From NCBI GenBank assembly GCA_013390605.1, contig JACAUB010000001.1, positions 4,561,516 through 4,625,515 on the forward strand: a stretch of 64,000 bases of DNA, given 5' to 3'. Shown piece by piece: positions 10,099-18,874 of the stretch. How positions within the stretch are numbered: the first letter of the stretch is position 1; each line of letters begins with the position of its first letter. This stretch comes from Bacteroidota bacterium (GTDB taxonomy: Bacteria > Bacteroidota > Bacteroidia > Bacteroidales > Cfx3-03). Made by a program: the position numbers and the translations under genes. Below the pieces are notes generated by a model, which saw nothing but the letters and a program-made list of their open reading frames with translations, ran no database searches and had not been told where the DNA came from.

Positions 10099-10235
10099 TT
10101 TCTACTTATAGGGTCAAGTTGTATTCATAATATTAATGATTTTAGGGTTAATAATTCTTGTTAATTAAGGCTTGTAATAATTATTTTACCACATTGCTAA
10201 TTGAGATAAAAGCAATCAGAAAGGATATGGTGATT

Positions 10236-11294
10236 TCAATTAATGCTGTCTTTTTTAATTATTACTTTCTTTATTGATCTCTTTCTGATTTCAACTGTTC
10301 CATTTTTCATCTGATACTTGATAGGAGTAATCTTTTCCAACCCGGTCAGTACATTCTGCAAAGGTTCATTATGAAAAGTAATGGTATAGGTATAAGTAGA
10401 AAGCCCTTGATCCATTATTATAAATCTCACATTATACCAACGTTCGAGAACTTTGATAACATCCAAAAGCGGAGTATCCTTGAACGTAAGATTCTTTTCT
10501 TTCCAGTTTGAATTCTGTCCTTTTGCTGTTTTTTGTATTTCAAGTTTAGAGGTGCTCTTTGAGTAAATAGCTTGCTGTCCAGGCTTTAATATGTATTCTA
10601 TATTTTCGTTATTTGGGTACGTAAACAGACTCACCTTCCCTTCATCCAGTGTTGTTGTAATTAATTTATCATCACAATAAGCTTTTATATTGAAGGATGT
10701 CCCAGTCACTTTTACCGAAAGATTTCTCATTCTTACAAAGAATGGTTTCTTTGAATTCTTCTTTACTTGAAAATATGCTTCGCCTTCTAATTTGACTTCA
10801 CGTTGATCTCCTGAAAATTCAACGGGATACTTCAGTTTTGTATCTGAATTAAGCCATACCCTTGTTCCATCCTGAAATATTACCTGCTGTTTTTCACCCT
10901 TGGGGACAGATACTTCCTGCCATGCTATATTGCCATTTGGTTTTTCGAATATAAACCAAATGATAGCGTTGGTAAGAAACAATGGAATCAATATGGCAGC
11001 AGCAATCTTTAACCAATTTGGAATCAGTTTATGAGTCTGAGAAGTAGCTTCATTTGACTCTTCAGCATTGATCTTCTCCATTATCTGCTTGAATATATAT
11101 GATGTTCTAATCTGCTGATCATCTATGCCCTGATCAGCGTTCTCCATCAAAACGATATCTTTATCAAATTGAATTCCAGCAATTAATCGACCATCAGGAG
11201 ATGATATCCATTCAATAATATCTCTTGCTTCCTCTGGTGTGCACTTATTATCTAGAAATTTTTCTAATAATTTCTCATCTGGTGTTGTGTGCAT
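10236..11294 (-). CDS. FecR-family anti-sigma factor
   Basis: A 352-residue membrane anti-sigma factor from the ATG at 11294; a GTG eight codons upstream (11318) is the longer alternative. The cytoplasmic N-terminus (LLEKFLDNKCTPEEARDIIEW) is the usual sigma-binding helical region. One membrane segment follows (WLKIAAAILIPLFLTNAIIWFIF, about 95-118). The periplasmic FecR domain (about 130-235) includes GTRVWLNSDTKLKYP and LEGEAYFQV, and the C-terminal domain (about 265-335, LTFKDTPLLDVIKVLERWYNV) is of the DUF4974 type that contacts the STN domain. It sits between the sigma gene and the SusC gene, the standard layout of an ECF-controlled polysaccharide locus. Confidence 0.94.
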   Translation of the reverse strand: MHTTPDEKLLEKFLDNKCTPEEARDIIEWISSPDGRLIAGIQFDKDIVLMENADQGIDDQQIRTSYIFKQIMEKINAEESNEATSQTHKLIPNWLKIAAAILIPLFLTNAIIWFIFEKPNGNIAWQEVSVPKGEKQQVIFQDGTRVWLNSDTKLKYPVEFSGDQREVKLEGEAYFQVKKNSKKPFFVRMRNLSVKVTGTSFNIKAYCDDKLITTTLDEGKVSLFTYPNNENIEYILKPGQQAIYSKSTSKLEIQKTAKGQNSNWKEKNLTFKDTPLLDVIKVLERWYNVRFIIMDQGLSTYTYTITFHNEPLQNVLTGLEKITPIKYQMKNGTVEIRKRSIKKVIIKKDSIN

Positions 11295-11415
11295 TGTATC
11301 CTTTTTATAATAATACACACAACTACACTAAAAGTATTATGTAAAAATGATTTCTTTTACCCTTGTAAATCTATTTTTTTCTCAGATGACATTATGCTTC
11401 TAAACTTATTAATCA

Positions 11416-12012
11416 TCAACAAAACAGATGATAAATAAGTACCATTGAAGTAAGCATATTTTTACTTACAAATTCTCTGATCTCTTTCAGAATATGATAA
11501 TACTGGCTTTTTACAGTGTTGACCGAAATATTCAGCCTATCAGCGATCTGTTGGTTCGAGTAGCCTTCCATAATCTTTAGATTGAATATCTGTCTTCGTT
11601 GTGGAGAAAGGTTTTCTACAGCCTTTTCAATCATAGACGTCATTTCGAGTGATTCTTCTATTTCGCTTTCATTTGAACCAGCGTGGAACGAATCCATTAA
11701 GTATTCATAGTTTTTCGCTATTGCCCTATTTTCATCACGTATTATGTTTAGTGTATGATTTTTCAATGATGTAAACAAAAAGCTACGAATATTTAAGTGC
11801 TCGTTGATATTGATACGTTTGATCCAGAAGTTAACAAAAACTTGTTGTACTGCATCTTCAGCCATTTCACGATTTTTTAGATAGCGGTATGCCAATAGAT
11901 ACAACTGTTTGTTATACCGATCATAAATGGTAGCAAACGCCAATTGGTTGCCGTTTTTGATTTTGGCAGCCAATAATATTTCATCTGTATTTACTACCTT
12001 TTCTTGTTCCAT
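11416..12012 (-). CDS. ECF RNA polymerase sigma factor (Bacteroidetes expansion group)
   Basis: A 198-residue sigma-70 factor with region 2 (about 22-88, including AFATIYDRYNKQLYLLAYRYLKN and AEDAVQQVFVNFW) and region 4 (about 130-185, LSPQRRQIFNLKIMEGYSNQQIADRLNISVNTVK helix-turn-helix). It would direct polymerase to the SusCD operon when released by the FecR protein encoded 121 bases downstream. The last 13 residues are hydrophobic and end in Cys, a tail a little longer than typical. The upstream region carries two inverted repeats (12024-12104). Confidence 0.95.
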   Translation of the reverse strand: MEQEKVVNTDEILLAAKIKNGNQLAFATIYDRYNKQLYLLAYRYLKNREMAEDAVQQVFVNFWIKRININEHLNIRSFLFTSLKNHTLNIIRDENRAIAKNYEYLMDSFHAGSNESEIEESLEMTSMIEKAVENLSPQRRQIFNLKIMEGYSNQQIADRLNISVNTVKSQYYHILKEIREFVSKNMLTSMVLIYHLFC

Positions 12013-12023
12013 GAATTAGTATA

Positions 12024-12104
12024 GAATACAATTAGCCTCCAAATGTATTCATTTTTAATACTCCAATTATAATTATTGATGTCACCATCACACTGTCTGT
12101 GACA
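12024..12104 (-). promoter_or_regulatory. Two inverted repeats upstream of the ECF sigma gene
   Basis: GAATACA...TGTATTC (12024-12050) and TGTCAC...GTGACA (12080-12104) each have a 13-base spacer and lie within 95 bases upstream of the sigma start. They could be operators; no known consensus is matched. Confidence 0.35.
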
Positions 12105-12174
12105 TTTATATAAATATACTAATTTACTTCTTCACAAGATTTCATCAGATTTAAATAATTAATCATCAAAACTA

Positions 12175-12211
12175 AAATAAGGTCATTGTTATAGATACAA
12201 TGACCTTATTT
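12175..12211 (-). terminator. Terminator after the GH31 gene
   Basis: A perfect 15-base inverted repeat (AAATAAGGTCATTGT and its complement) with a 7-base loop lies 39 bases past the stop of the GH31 gene. It separates that gene from the sigma/anti-sigma/SusCD unit. Confidence 0.8.
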
Positions 12212-12249
12212 CTCAAAAGGGAAAACAACCGGATAACAGTGGAAGTTTA

Positions 12250-14625
12250 TTACAATTTAGTAATGATCCTCTTCCCTGAATAGTTAATAGATTTTGTCAC
12301 ATTCTTTGATACATTCAAACCAATACCGGTTTTCTCATTTACTATCACGATCTCAAATCTTCGTTTAGCTAACATTCCAGGAAATTGACCTTTACGATCT
12401 TGAATCGTCAACGTTTTTAAAGAATCATTCCAGTGAAAGCTTATAAGCGAATATATTCCTTTTTCATAATTGTAATTATCGCATTCATCTTCATAGAGTT
12501 TAAATTCGCCATCAGCACCCGGGTAAATACGAATCTCAATTGGATCGATCTTTTCAGTAGCGTATTGAATAAATGGCCCCATGGGAATTATCGAACCCGC
12601 TTTAATATAAAGGGGTATAATATCGATCGGCACATCTTTCTTTATTTCCTGACCTCCATTTATCTTCTTTCCCGTCCAGAAATCAAACCATTTAGTCCCA
12701 TCTGGAAGATAAACTTTCTTTGTTTTTACACTACTAAAATCCACTGCATCAGTTCCGTTGGCTCTACTTGTATACAAAGAATCAGTAACCGGACACACTA
12801 AAATCGATCTTCCAAACATGTATTCATCGTTGTTGTCCAGAACCTTGTGATCAGACGCAAAGTCCATTACTAATGCGCGCATGAGTGTCGACGACTCAGA
12901 TGTTACAGACCAAGCGCTAGAATATACGTAAGGAAGTAATCGATAACGTAGATTAATAAACTTCTCAATCGCGTCATAGGTCCAGTATCCTTTTTCTCCA
13001 AATTGATAAATCTCACGTGGTGTATCTGTTCCATGCGAACGCATCATGGGGCAGAATGTACTGAACTGCAACCATCGGACATACAATTCCTGAAAGGCCA
13101 GAGATTTAATACCTTTTGGATATTCTCCACCTGAGAAGAACCCGCCAATATCTGTATTCCAATAAGGAATTCCAGTCAACGAAAGATTTAGCCCTCCCGG
13201 AATTTGTTTTTTAAGTACGCTCCATCTTGATTGAACATCACCTGACCATGTTGTTGTTCCATAACGTTGCTGCCCGGCAAAAGCAGACCGTGCTAATATA
13301 AATACACGTTTATCTGAAGTCGTCTGCCGTTGATGCTGATATACACCACCTGTGTGAACCAATGGGAAAGCATTACGAACCTTTCTGAATGTACCCAGAT
13401 AAGTTTTGTTATCATCATCGATCTCCTTTGAATTCATGTGATCAGGCTCAGTGGAATCAAGCCACCACCCATCCATTCCCAACGAAAAGATATTCTTCCT
13501 CATATAACCCCAATAAAGATCACGAGCCTCCTGATTAAATGGATCATAAACTTGTACATCTGGAGTAATTGGCCAGGTTGTAAAATCTAAAAGGAAGTTG
13601 TGTTTCTTCATATCATCAAATATTCTGGTCTTATTTCCAAAACCAGGCCATACCGAAATAATGATATGCGCATTGAGCGCATGAACACGATCTATCATGG
13701 CTTGAGGCTTTGGAAATAAGGGATTGCCAAATTCCGTAGAGTTCCACAACCCATTATCAACGCCCCAATACTGCCAATCCTGAACAATACCATCTAACGG
13801 AACATGTAATTGTCGGTATTTTTCCACAACACCAACTGTTTCATCCTGACTTTTATAACGTTCCCGGCTCTGCCAGTAACCATAAGTCCAGCGTGGAAAC
13901 ATGGGTGCTTGTCCTGTAAGATCGCGATACGCAGCGATGACTCCATCAGCATTCCCACCATTGATGAAATAGTAGTCTGCACAATCACCTACTTGCGATT
14001 CAAAAGACGTTCCTTTGACATTATCATCAAAAACTGTTGTTGAATAATTATCCCAAAACAGCGCATACCCTTTTGTTGATTGGAAAAAAGGAATACAAAT
14101 CTGCATGTTATTCTGTTTAAGCGTAATCTTCTGATTACGTTGGTTCATTGTTCCTCCCTGATGTTGACCCAACCCATATATTGTCTCAATATCATCTAGT
14201 TGAAATGTTTGATTAACCGAAAAAGTGTTTCTATTTAGATCTTTTATAGGTGTAAATTTTATTCCATCTGCCTTCTCTTTCAACAGCAAACTTCCATCCT
14301 GACTACAAAAATTAATTTGTCCTGATTTAAGGTTTAGCTGTAGTCCTAACGAACTACTGTTAACTGATAATACATCATCTTGCTGTTTAATCCTTAGGGG
14401 TGTTTTCTCAGGTTTCTTTATTACCGTAAGGCTATTCTTTTCGATTAGTTCTCCTTCCGGAGATTTTAATATTCGCACAACCTTCGGGCTAAAGAATTGT
14501 ATTTCAATCCTAACTGTGTTTACTGTTGTCTGTACTCCTAAATCCGTTTTCTGATAAGTCTGAGCCCATAAGGCAGAAGGAAGGAGAAATAGAATAAAAA
14601 AAAGTAAAAGATTGATCTTCTTCAT
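12250..14625 (-). CDS. GH31 alpha-glycosidase, exported
   Basis: A 791-residue GH31 enzyme with a signal peptide (residues 1-21, ending LWAQ). The N-terminal beta-sandwich is followed by the catalytic barrel from about residue 240 (PRWTYGYWQSRERYKSQDE). The nucleophile is Asp390 in DGWWLDSTEPD and the acid/base is Asp463 in TWSGDVQSRW. C-terminal beta domains end the protein (DUF5110-like, about 690-770). Unlike the GH31 at 20532-23165 it lacks a PA14-like insert. The WWxDxTEPD signature is shared with bacterial alpha-xylosidases and related alpha-glucosidases, so specificity stays open. It has its own terminator downstream and a long spacer upstream, so it is probably a separate transcript. 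Confidence 0.92.
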   Translation of the reverse strand: MKKINLLLFFILFLLPSALWAQTYQKTDLGVQTTVNTVRIEIQFFSPKVVRILKSPEGELIEKNSLTVIKKPEKTPLRIKQQDDVLSVNSSSLGLQLNLKSGQINFCSQDGSLLLKEKADGIKFTPIKDLNRNTFSVNQTFQLDDIETIYGLGQHQGGTMNQRNQKITLKQNNMQICIPFFQSTKGYALFWDNYSTTVFDDNVKGTSFESQVGDCADYYFINGGNADGVIAAYRDLTGQAPMFPRWTYGYWQSRERYKSQDETVGVVEKYRQLHVPLDGIVQDWQYWGVDNGLWNSTEFGNPLFPKPQAMIDRVHALNAHIIISVWPGFGNKTRIFDDMKKHNFLLDFTTWPITPDVQVYDPFNQEARDLYWGYMRKNIFSLGMDGWWLDSTEPDHMNSKEIDDDNKTYLGTFRKVRNAFPLVHTGGVYQHQRQTTSDKRVFILARSAFAGQQRYGTTTWSGDVQSRWSVLKKQIPGGLNLSLTGIPYWNTDIGGFFSGGEYPKGIKSLAFQELYVRWLQFSTFCPMMRSHGTDTPREIYQFGEKGYWTYDAIEKFINLRYRLLPYVYSSAWSVTSESSTLMRALVMDFASDHKVLDNNDEYMFGRSILVCPVTDSLYTSRANGTDAVDFSSVKTKKVYLPDGTKWFDFWTGKKINGGQEIKKDVPIDIIPLYIKAGSIIPMGPFIQYATEKIDPIEIRIYPGADGEFKLYEDECDNYNYEKGIYSLISFHWNDSLKTLTIQDRKGQFPGMLAKRRFEIVIVNEKTGIGLNVSKNVTKSINYSGKRIITKL

Positions 14626-14880
14626 TATTTAGATTTATTTAGTTCTGTTTTAATTAATATGGGTAATAAAATAAACCAGCTTGTGCAGATTTGCAATCTG
14701 TTCTTCGGCAATAGATTTATTATCCAAATATAATGTTATTCCTGAATATAGAAATCAATCACAGATCCATAGACGCGTTGAAAACTGTAAAATCTAAAAT
14801 AGCTGATTCTTATAGCAATCGATAAAAAGATCTTTAAAATAAATGAGGCTATACCAAAAGAATTTTATTCCCCCTGAAAT

Positions 14881-14952
14881 TTTAATATTTGTGTTCTTCA
14901 TCAGATAAGCCCTCCGAATAAAAAGAGGCTGTTTCAGACTTTTGAGACAGTC
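14881..14952 (-). repeat. Dispersed ~70-base repeat, copy A
   Basis: By hand alignment about three quarters of the positions match 37060-37129. Shared blocks include TTAATATTT, CTCCGAATA and AGAGGCTGTTTCAG. Both copies lie just past a minus-strand gene, and one part of each folds into a hairpin. The similarity extends some 40 bases beyond the hairpin. Confidence 0.6.
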
Positions 14953-15001
14953 ATATTAAGATTCATCTGTTTATCCAAAACAGAGATGAACCTTAATATG
15001 A
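14927..15001 (-). terminator. Tandem hairpins after the Gfo/Idh/MocA gene
   Basis: First in transcription order is a long stem (TCATATTAAG at 14951-14960 pairing with CTTAATATGA at 14992-15001, extended by near-complementary inner arms). A second stem (14927-14936 with 14943-14952) follows at once, and CTCTTTTTATT comes after it on the minus strand. This is a strong double terminator. Confidence 0.75.
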
Positions 15002-15066
15002 TTACCTAATTTTATTTTTCGGCATCCTGCCTAAAATGGAACCATCAATACAATTCAAACAGTTTC

Positions 15067-16407
15067 TTAAAGCGTATAAGGATTCCTGTATTTGTAATGG
15101 TATAATCTGTGACTAGCAGCTTCCAGATCATCACCGAAACTCAATGTAGCAGGATCCCATTTAACCGGACGCTTTAGTTCTGTAGCGATATTGGCCAGAC
15201 AGCAAAGTGTGTTGGTACTACATCCTACTTCAACCGGAGCGATTGGGTTCTTGCGCGAACGAACAGCATCAATAAAATTCTGCATATGAGGAGAGCTTAC
15301 CTCATACTGACCTGCTCCAATCTTCTTCTCTTCTTTTGGAAGCAACTTAGGATCTGAACATTCGATATATCCACGGGCTACTTTTAACCAACCTTTGGTC
15401 CCATTGAATTTTATTCCCTGACCACCTTCTTCTCTAAAAGGTTGTTCCGTCAATATAATCCCATTCTCATATTTCATAGTAAGATATGGGGTTTCTTTAT
15501 ATCCTTTGGGAATAAACTCACAAGGACCTGATCCATCCATGCCGATAGCTGCCTGGGCAATATCAAACATGTGTGCTCCCCAGTCAGCTGTAAATCCATT
15601 ACCGGTTTCACAATACCAGCGCCATGCACCCCATAGTTTTTCATCTTCTATCGGATCCAATGAAATAGGAGGACACAAATCCGGATGATAATGAATCTTA
15701 ACATCATTCAACGGTCCTAGCCATTGGTTCCAGTTTAACGAAGCAGGAATTGGTTGCTCAGGCAAGTTCAGTGGTGTGGGAGGATCTCCAACTTTTGCAT
15801 AGATGGTCTCAATATGACCGATAGCTCCGCCACGTACTAACTTTATAGCTTGTTGAAACTCCTTACTTGAACGCTGTTGGCTCCCCATCTGTAACACGCG
15901 ATTATTACCACGAACAGCTTTTACTATTTCTAATCCTTCACGAATAGTAAAAGCTAACGGTTTTTGGAGATAGACATCTTTTCCGGAGCGACAAGCATGG
16001 ATAGCTGTCAGTGCATGCCAATGGTCAGGAGTCGCTATAGATACCGCATCTATATCTTTACGGTTTAACAGCTCTTCATAAAATTCATACATATCACACC
16101 TTGGTGCAATGTTCTGCGCTTTCTGCCAGGCTTCAACTTTTCTTTTAAAGCGTTCGCGTTTTAGTTGGTCAACATCACAACAAGCAACAACCTGTACTCC
16201 GGGACATGATGAGAAACTACTAAAGTCGGAAACACCTTGCCGGCCCAACCCAATAAATCCCATTACTACTCTGTCACTGGGGGCTGTGCGAACCCCATTA
16301 ATCATTTTCCAGCTTGGAAGAATTGTCAATCCGGCCAAACCAAGTGCAGCATAACCCAAAAATTGTCGTCGACTTACGTCTTTTGTTTCCTTTTTTTCCA
16401 TGATCAT
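15067..16407 (-). CDS. Gfo/Idh/MocA-family oxidoreductase with Tat signal
   Basis: A 446-residue NAD(P)-dependent sugar oxidoreductase. The N-terminus has a twin-arginine motif (SRRQFLG, about residues 12-18) followed by a hydrophobic stretch, so the folded cofactor-bound protein is probably exported. The Rossmann motif GFIGLGRQG is near residue 50, DHWHALTA near 128, and the family EKP motif appears as LQKPLAF, keeping the Lys. DWGAHMFDIA (about 270) supplies a conserved His. Related exported proteins act in sugar C3 oxidation or, in the GH109 group, in glycoside cleavage by NAD-linked redox chemistry; GH109 membership cannot be claimed here. It lies 68 bases downstream of the GH3 gene and is probably co-transcribed with it. 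Met3 is an equally good start. Confidence 0.88.
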   Translation of the reverse strand: MIMEKKETKDVSRRQFLGYAALGLAGLTILPSWKMINGVRTAPSDRVVMGFIGLGRQGVSDFSSFSSCPGVQVVACCDVDQLKRERFKRKVEAWQKAQNIAPRCDMYEFYEELLNRKDIDAVSIATPDHWHALTAIHACRSGKDVYLQKPLAFTIREGLEIVKAVRGNNRVLQMGSQQRSSKEFQQAIKLVRGGAIGHIETIYAKVGDPPTPLNLPEQPIPASLNWNQWLGPLNDVKIHYHPDLCPPISLDPIEDEKLWGAWRWYCETGNGFTADWGAHMFDIAQAAIGMDGSGPCEFIPKGYKETPYLTMKYENGIILTEQPFREEGGQGIKFNGTKGWLKVARGYIECSDPKLLPKEEKKIGAGQYEVSSPHMQNFIDAVRSRKNPIAPVEVGCSTNTLCCLANIATELKRPVKWDPATLSFGDDLEAASHRLYHYKYRNPYTL

Positions 16408-16475
16408 ATTAATTTACGAGTAAATAATTTAGTACATGTCAAAATTAAGAAGTCGGGTGCAGTCCAAATTTTCAT

Positions 16476-18812
16476 CTATTCCACAAACTCAACGCTCTTT
16501 GAAAGAACAACATCATCTGCCGAACGACCAATCATAATGTCAAACACACCTGGTTCGGTAATGAACTTCATATCCACATTCCATAAACTTAAATCTTGAG
16601 GAACGATTTTAAACCTAACGGTTTTCAGTTCACCTGATTTTAGATTAATTTTTTCAAATCCTTTTAACTGTTTCACCGGAGTTTCTACAGAACTCACCAA
16701 ATCTCTTATATATAATTGAACAACTTCTTTGCCTTCCCGCATTCCTGTGTTCTTGACATCTACATCAACTAGTATTTCATCTTTAGCGCTAAATTTAGTT
16801 TTAGAGACTTTCAGATTGGAGTATTCAAAAGTTGTGTAGCTGAGTCCGAATCCAAAAGTAAACAATGGATCAGGAGATGAAAATACATAGTCACGACCTG
16901 CTTTTTCCGGTGTACCAGGCTCACGATTAATGCCTTTTGACGATGGTTTATAATTATAGGATACAGGAATATGACCAACTGATTGTGGAACCGATACATT
17001 CAATCTGCCCGAAGGATTAACATTTCCAAATAGAATATTTGCGATTGCAGCTCCCCCTCGTTCTCCGGGAAACCAAGCTTCAAGAATAGCGGGAATATTT
17101 TTCTTTTCCCACGAAATAGACCAGGGTCTTCCATGAACCATGACCAGAATAATTGGCTTACCGGTTTTATAAATCGCCTGTATTAAATCGCGTTGTACAC
17201 CGGTTGGATTGAGATCGGTAACATCATATCCCTCACCAGTGGTGAAAGGATCTTCACTTTCTGACATTCCGGGGCCTTTTCCCCAACCCAATCCTGAAAG
17301 AATCACACTTGTTTCCCCAACCACCATTACAACGGCATCACTGTTATTTGCAGCATTTATAGCATCACCAAAACCATCTTTGCTTAAACTACTCAAGCCA
17401 CACCCTTTGGCATAATTGATTTTCACTTTATCGCCAACTATAGATTTAATTCCTTGTAAAACAGTCACTCCCGATTTATTATCACGAGTATAAGTATAAT
17501 CACCATATTGAACCTGATCAGCATTCGGACCAATCACAGCTAATGATTTTAACTTAGAGATATCCAATGGTAACAACTGATTCTCATTTTTTAATAGAAT
17601 AATCGATTCTTCAGCAATTCGTTGAGCCAAATCAATATGAGCTTGGGTATGAACCCTCGACTTGAGTAAAGTAGTATCCGCATAGGGTTTCTCGAATAAC
17701 CCCGCTTTAAACTTCACGCTCAGAATTCTTTTAACAGATGTATCAATCAATGATTCTGAAACTTTCCCACTCTTCACAAGTTCTTTTAATGATGACGCAT
17801 AGATATCAGGGCTTGAAGCCTCTAAATCAACACCTGCATTGATAGCCATTACAGCAGCAGTAGGCTTGTCCTTTGCAGTATTATGGAAATTCATAATCAT
17901 ACTTACACCACCATAGTCCGAAAACACATAACCCGAAAAATTCCACTCATTCCTTAATACTTTGGTAAGCAGAAATTTGTTAGCATGGGCCGGAATACCA
18001 TCCACTTCACTATACGAAGGCATAATAGAATAGATGTTTGCTTCTTTTACTACCTTTTCAAAAGGAAAAAGATACATCGACCGCATTTCTCTTTCGCCTA
18101 TAGAAGCAGGAGCAAGATTAATGCCTGCCTGTGGAGCACTATATCCAGCAAAATGCTTCGCGGTACAAAAAACTTTATCTTTTTCAATTCTTTTCTTTGT
18201 ATCCACAGCTTTCCCTTGCATACCGATCACAAAAGCAGAACCTATTTTTCCCACCATATAAGGATCTTCAGAATAACTTTCTTCTGTCCTGCCATAACGT
18301 GGATCACGGATGATATCAAATAATGGAGAAAGTGCCTGATCTACTCCTGAGGTCGAAGCCTCATAAGCAATGACCGAGCCCATTTCTTCTATAAGTGGAG
18401 CATTCCAGGTACTCCCCTGAGCAATTGCTTGGGGAAAGATTGTAGCCCCATAAGCCAACTGACCATGAAGGCATTCTCCAATCTGTATAAATGGGATACC
18501 CAGACGCGTATTTTCACGAGCATACTTTTTACTTCGGGCCGAATTTCGTGCTACCGTATATATACTCTCAAACGGGCTTTCGCAAACACCGGCCCCATTC
18601 GCCATGTTTTTATACCCGGCAAGATTGGTCATCGTCATTTGAGCAATTTTCTCATCTAAAGTCATCCTTTTTAAGAGATCGTTTACCCGTTCTTCAACAG
18701 ATAGACCTGGGTTTTTATAGGGCAGTAAATTATGCTGAGCATTTACTGAAATATTAAAAACACAAAAACAAATCAACATCTTAATACTTAACCCTGAAAT
18801 TTTTTTCTTCAT
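16476..18812 (-). CDS. GH3 beta-glucosidase/beta-xylosidase, exported
   Basis: A GH3 enzyme of 778 residues from the ATG at 18812; a GTG seven codons upstream (18833) would extend it. A signal peptide (MKKKISGLSIKMLICFCVFN onward, ending VNAQ) is followed by the catalytic barrel, with KHFAGY near residue 220 and the nucleophile Asp299 in VFSDYGG. The alpha/beta sandwich (about 390-600, SIILLKNENQLLPL, IGPNADQ) and a C-terminal Fn3-like domain (about 675-775, LSYTTFEYSNLKV) complete the BglX-like layout. It releases terminal beta-linked glucose or xylose from oligosaccharides, probably in the periplasm. It lies 62 bases downstream of the symporter gene, in a likely operon symporter-GH3-oxidoreductase. 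Confidence 0.94.
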   Translation of the reverse strand: MKKKISGLSIKMLICFCVFNISVNAQHNLLPYKNPGLSVEERVNDLLKRMTLDEKIAQMTMTNLAGYKNMANGAGVCESPFESIYTVARNSARSKKYARENTRLGIPFIQIGECLHGQLAYGATIFPQAIAQGSTWNAPLIEEMGSVIAYEASTSGVDQALSPLFDIIRDPRYGRTEESYSEDPYMVGKIGSAFVIGMQGKAVDTKKRIEKDKVFCTAKHFAGYSAPQAGINLAPASIGEREMRSMYLFPFEKVVKEANIYSIMPSYSEVDGIPAHANKFLLTKVLRNEWNFSGYVFSDYGGVSMIMNFHNTAKDKPTAAVMAINAGVDLEASSPDIYASSLKELVKSGKVSESLIDTSVKRILSVKFKAGLFEKPYADTTLLKSRVHTQAHIDLAQRIAEESIILLKNENQLLPLDISKLKSLAVIGPNADQVQYGDYTYTRDNKSGVTVLQGIKSIVGDKVKINYAKGCGLSSLSKDGFGDAINAANNSDAVVMVVGETSVILSGLGWGKGPGMSESEDPFTTGEGYDVTDLNPTGVQRDLIQAIYKTGKPIILVMVHGRPWSISWEKKNIPAILEAWFPGERGGAAIANILFGNVNPSGRLNVSVPQSVGHIPVSYNYKPSSKGINREPGTPEKAGRDYVFSSPDPLFTFGFGLSYTTFEYSNLKVSKTKFSAKDEILVDVDVKNTGMREGKEVVQLYIRDLVSSVETPVKQLKGFEKINLKSGELKTVRFKIVPQDLSLWNVDMKFITEPGVFDIMIGRSADDVVLSKSVEFVE

Positions 18813-18874
18813 AATTGTTATAACCTTAATCACATAAAAAATAAAATCTTTTACATTTTCTCTTTGGATCCTGC

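Larger units (their letters stand above)
14626..15066. other. Intergenic spacer with two hairpins and a dispersed repeat
   Basis: No convincing gene is seen. The part near the oxidoreductase stop holds two adjacent hairpins (14927-15001), and 14881-14952 is one copy of a repeat found again at 37060-37129. The half nearest the GH31 start (14626-14880) should hold the GH31 promoter, but no clear -7/-33 pair stands out. Confidence 0.6.

Noticed and set aside
15067..16407. Assignment of the oxidoreductase to GH109
   Set aside because: The general Gfo/Idh/MocA motifs are present but no GH109-specific feature could be confirmed by eye.
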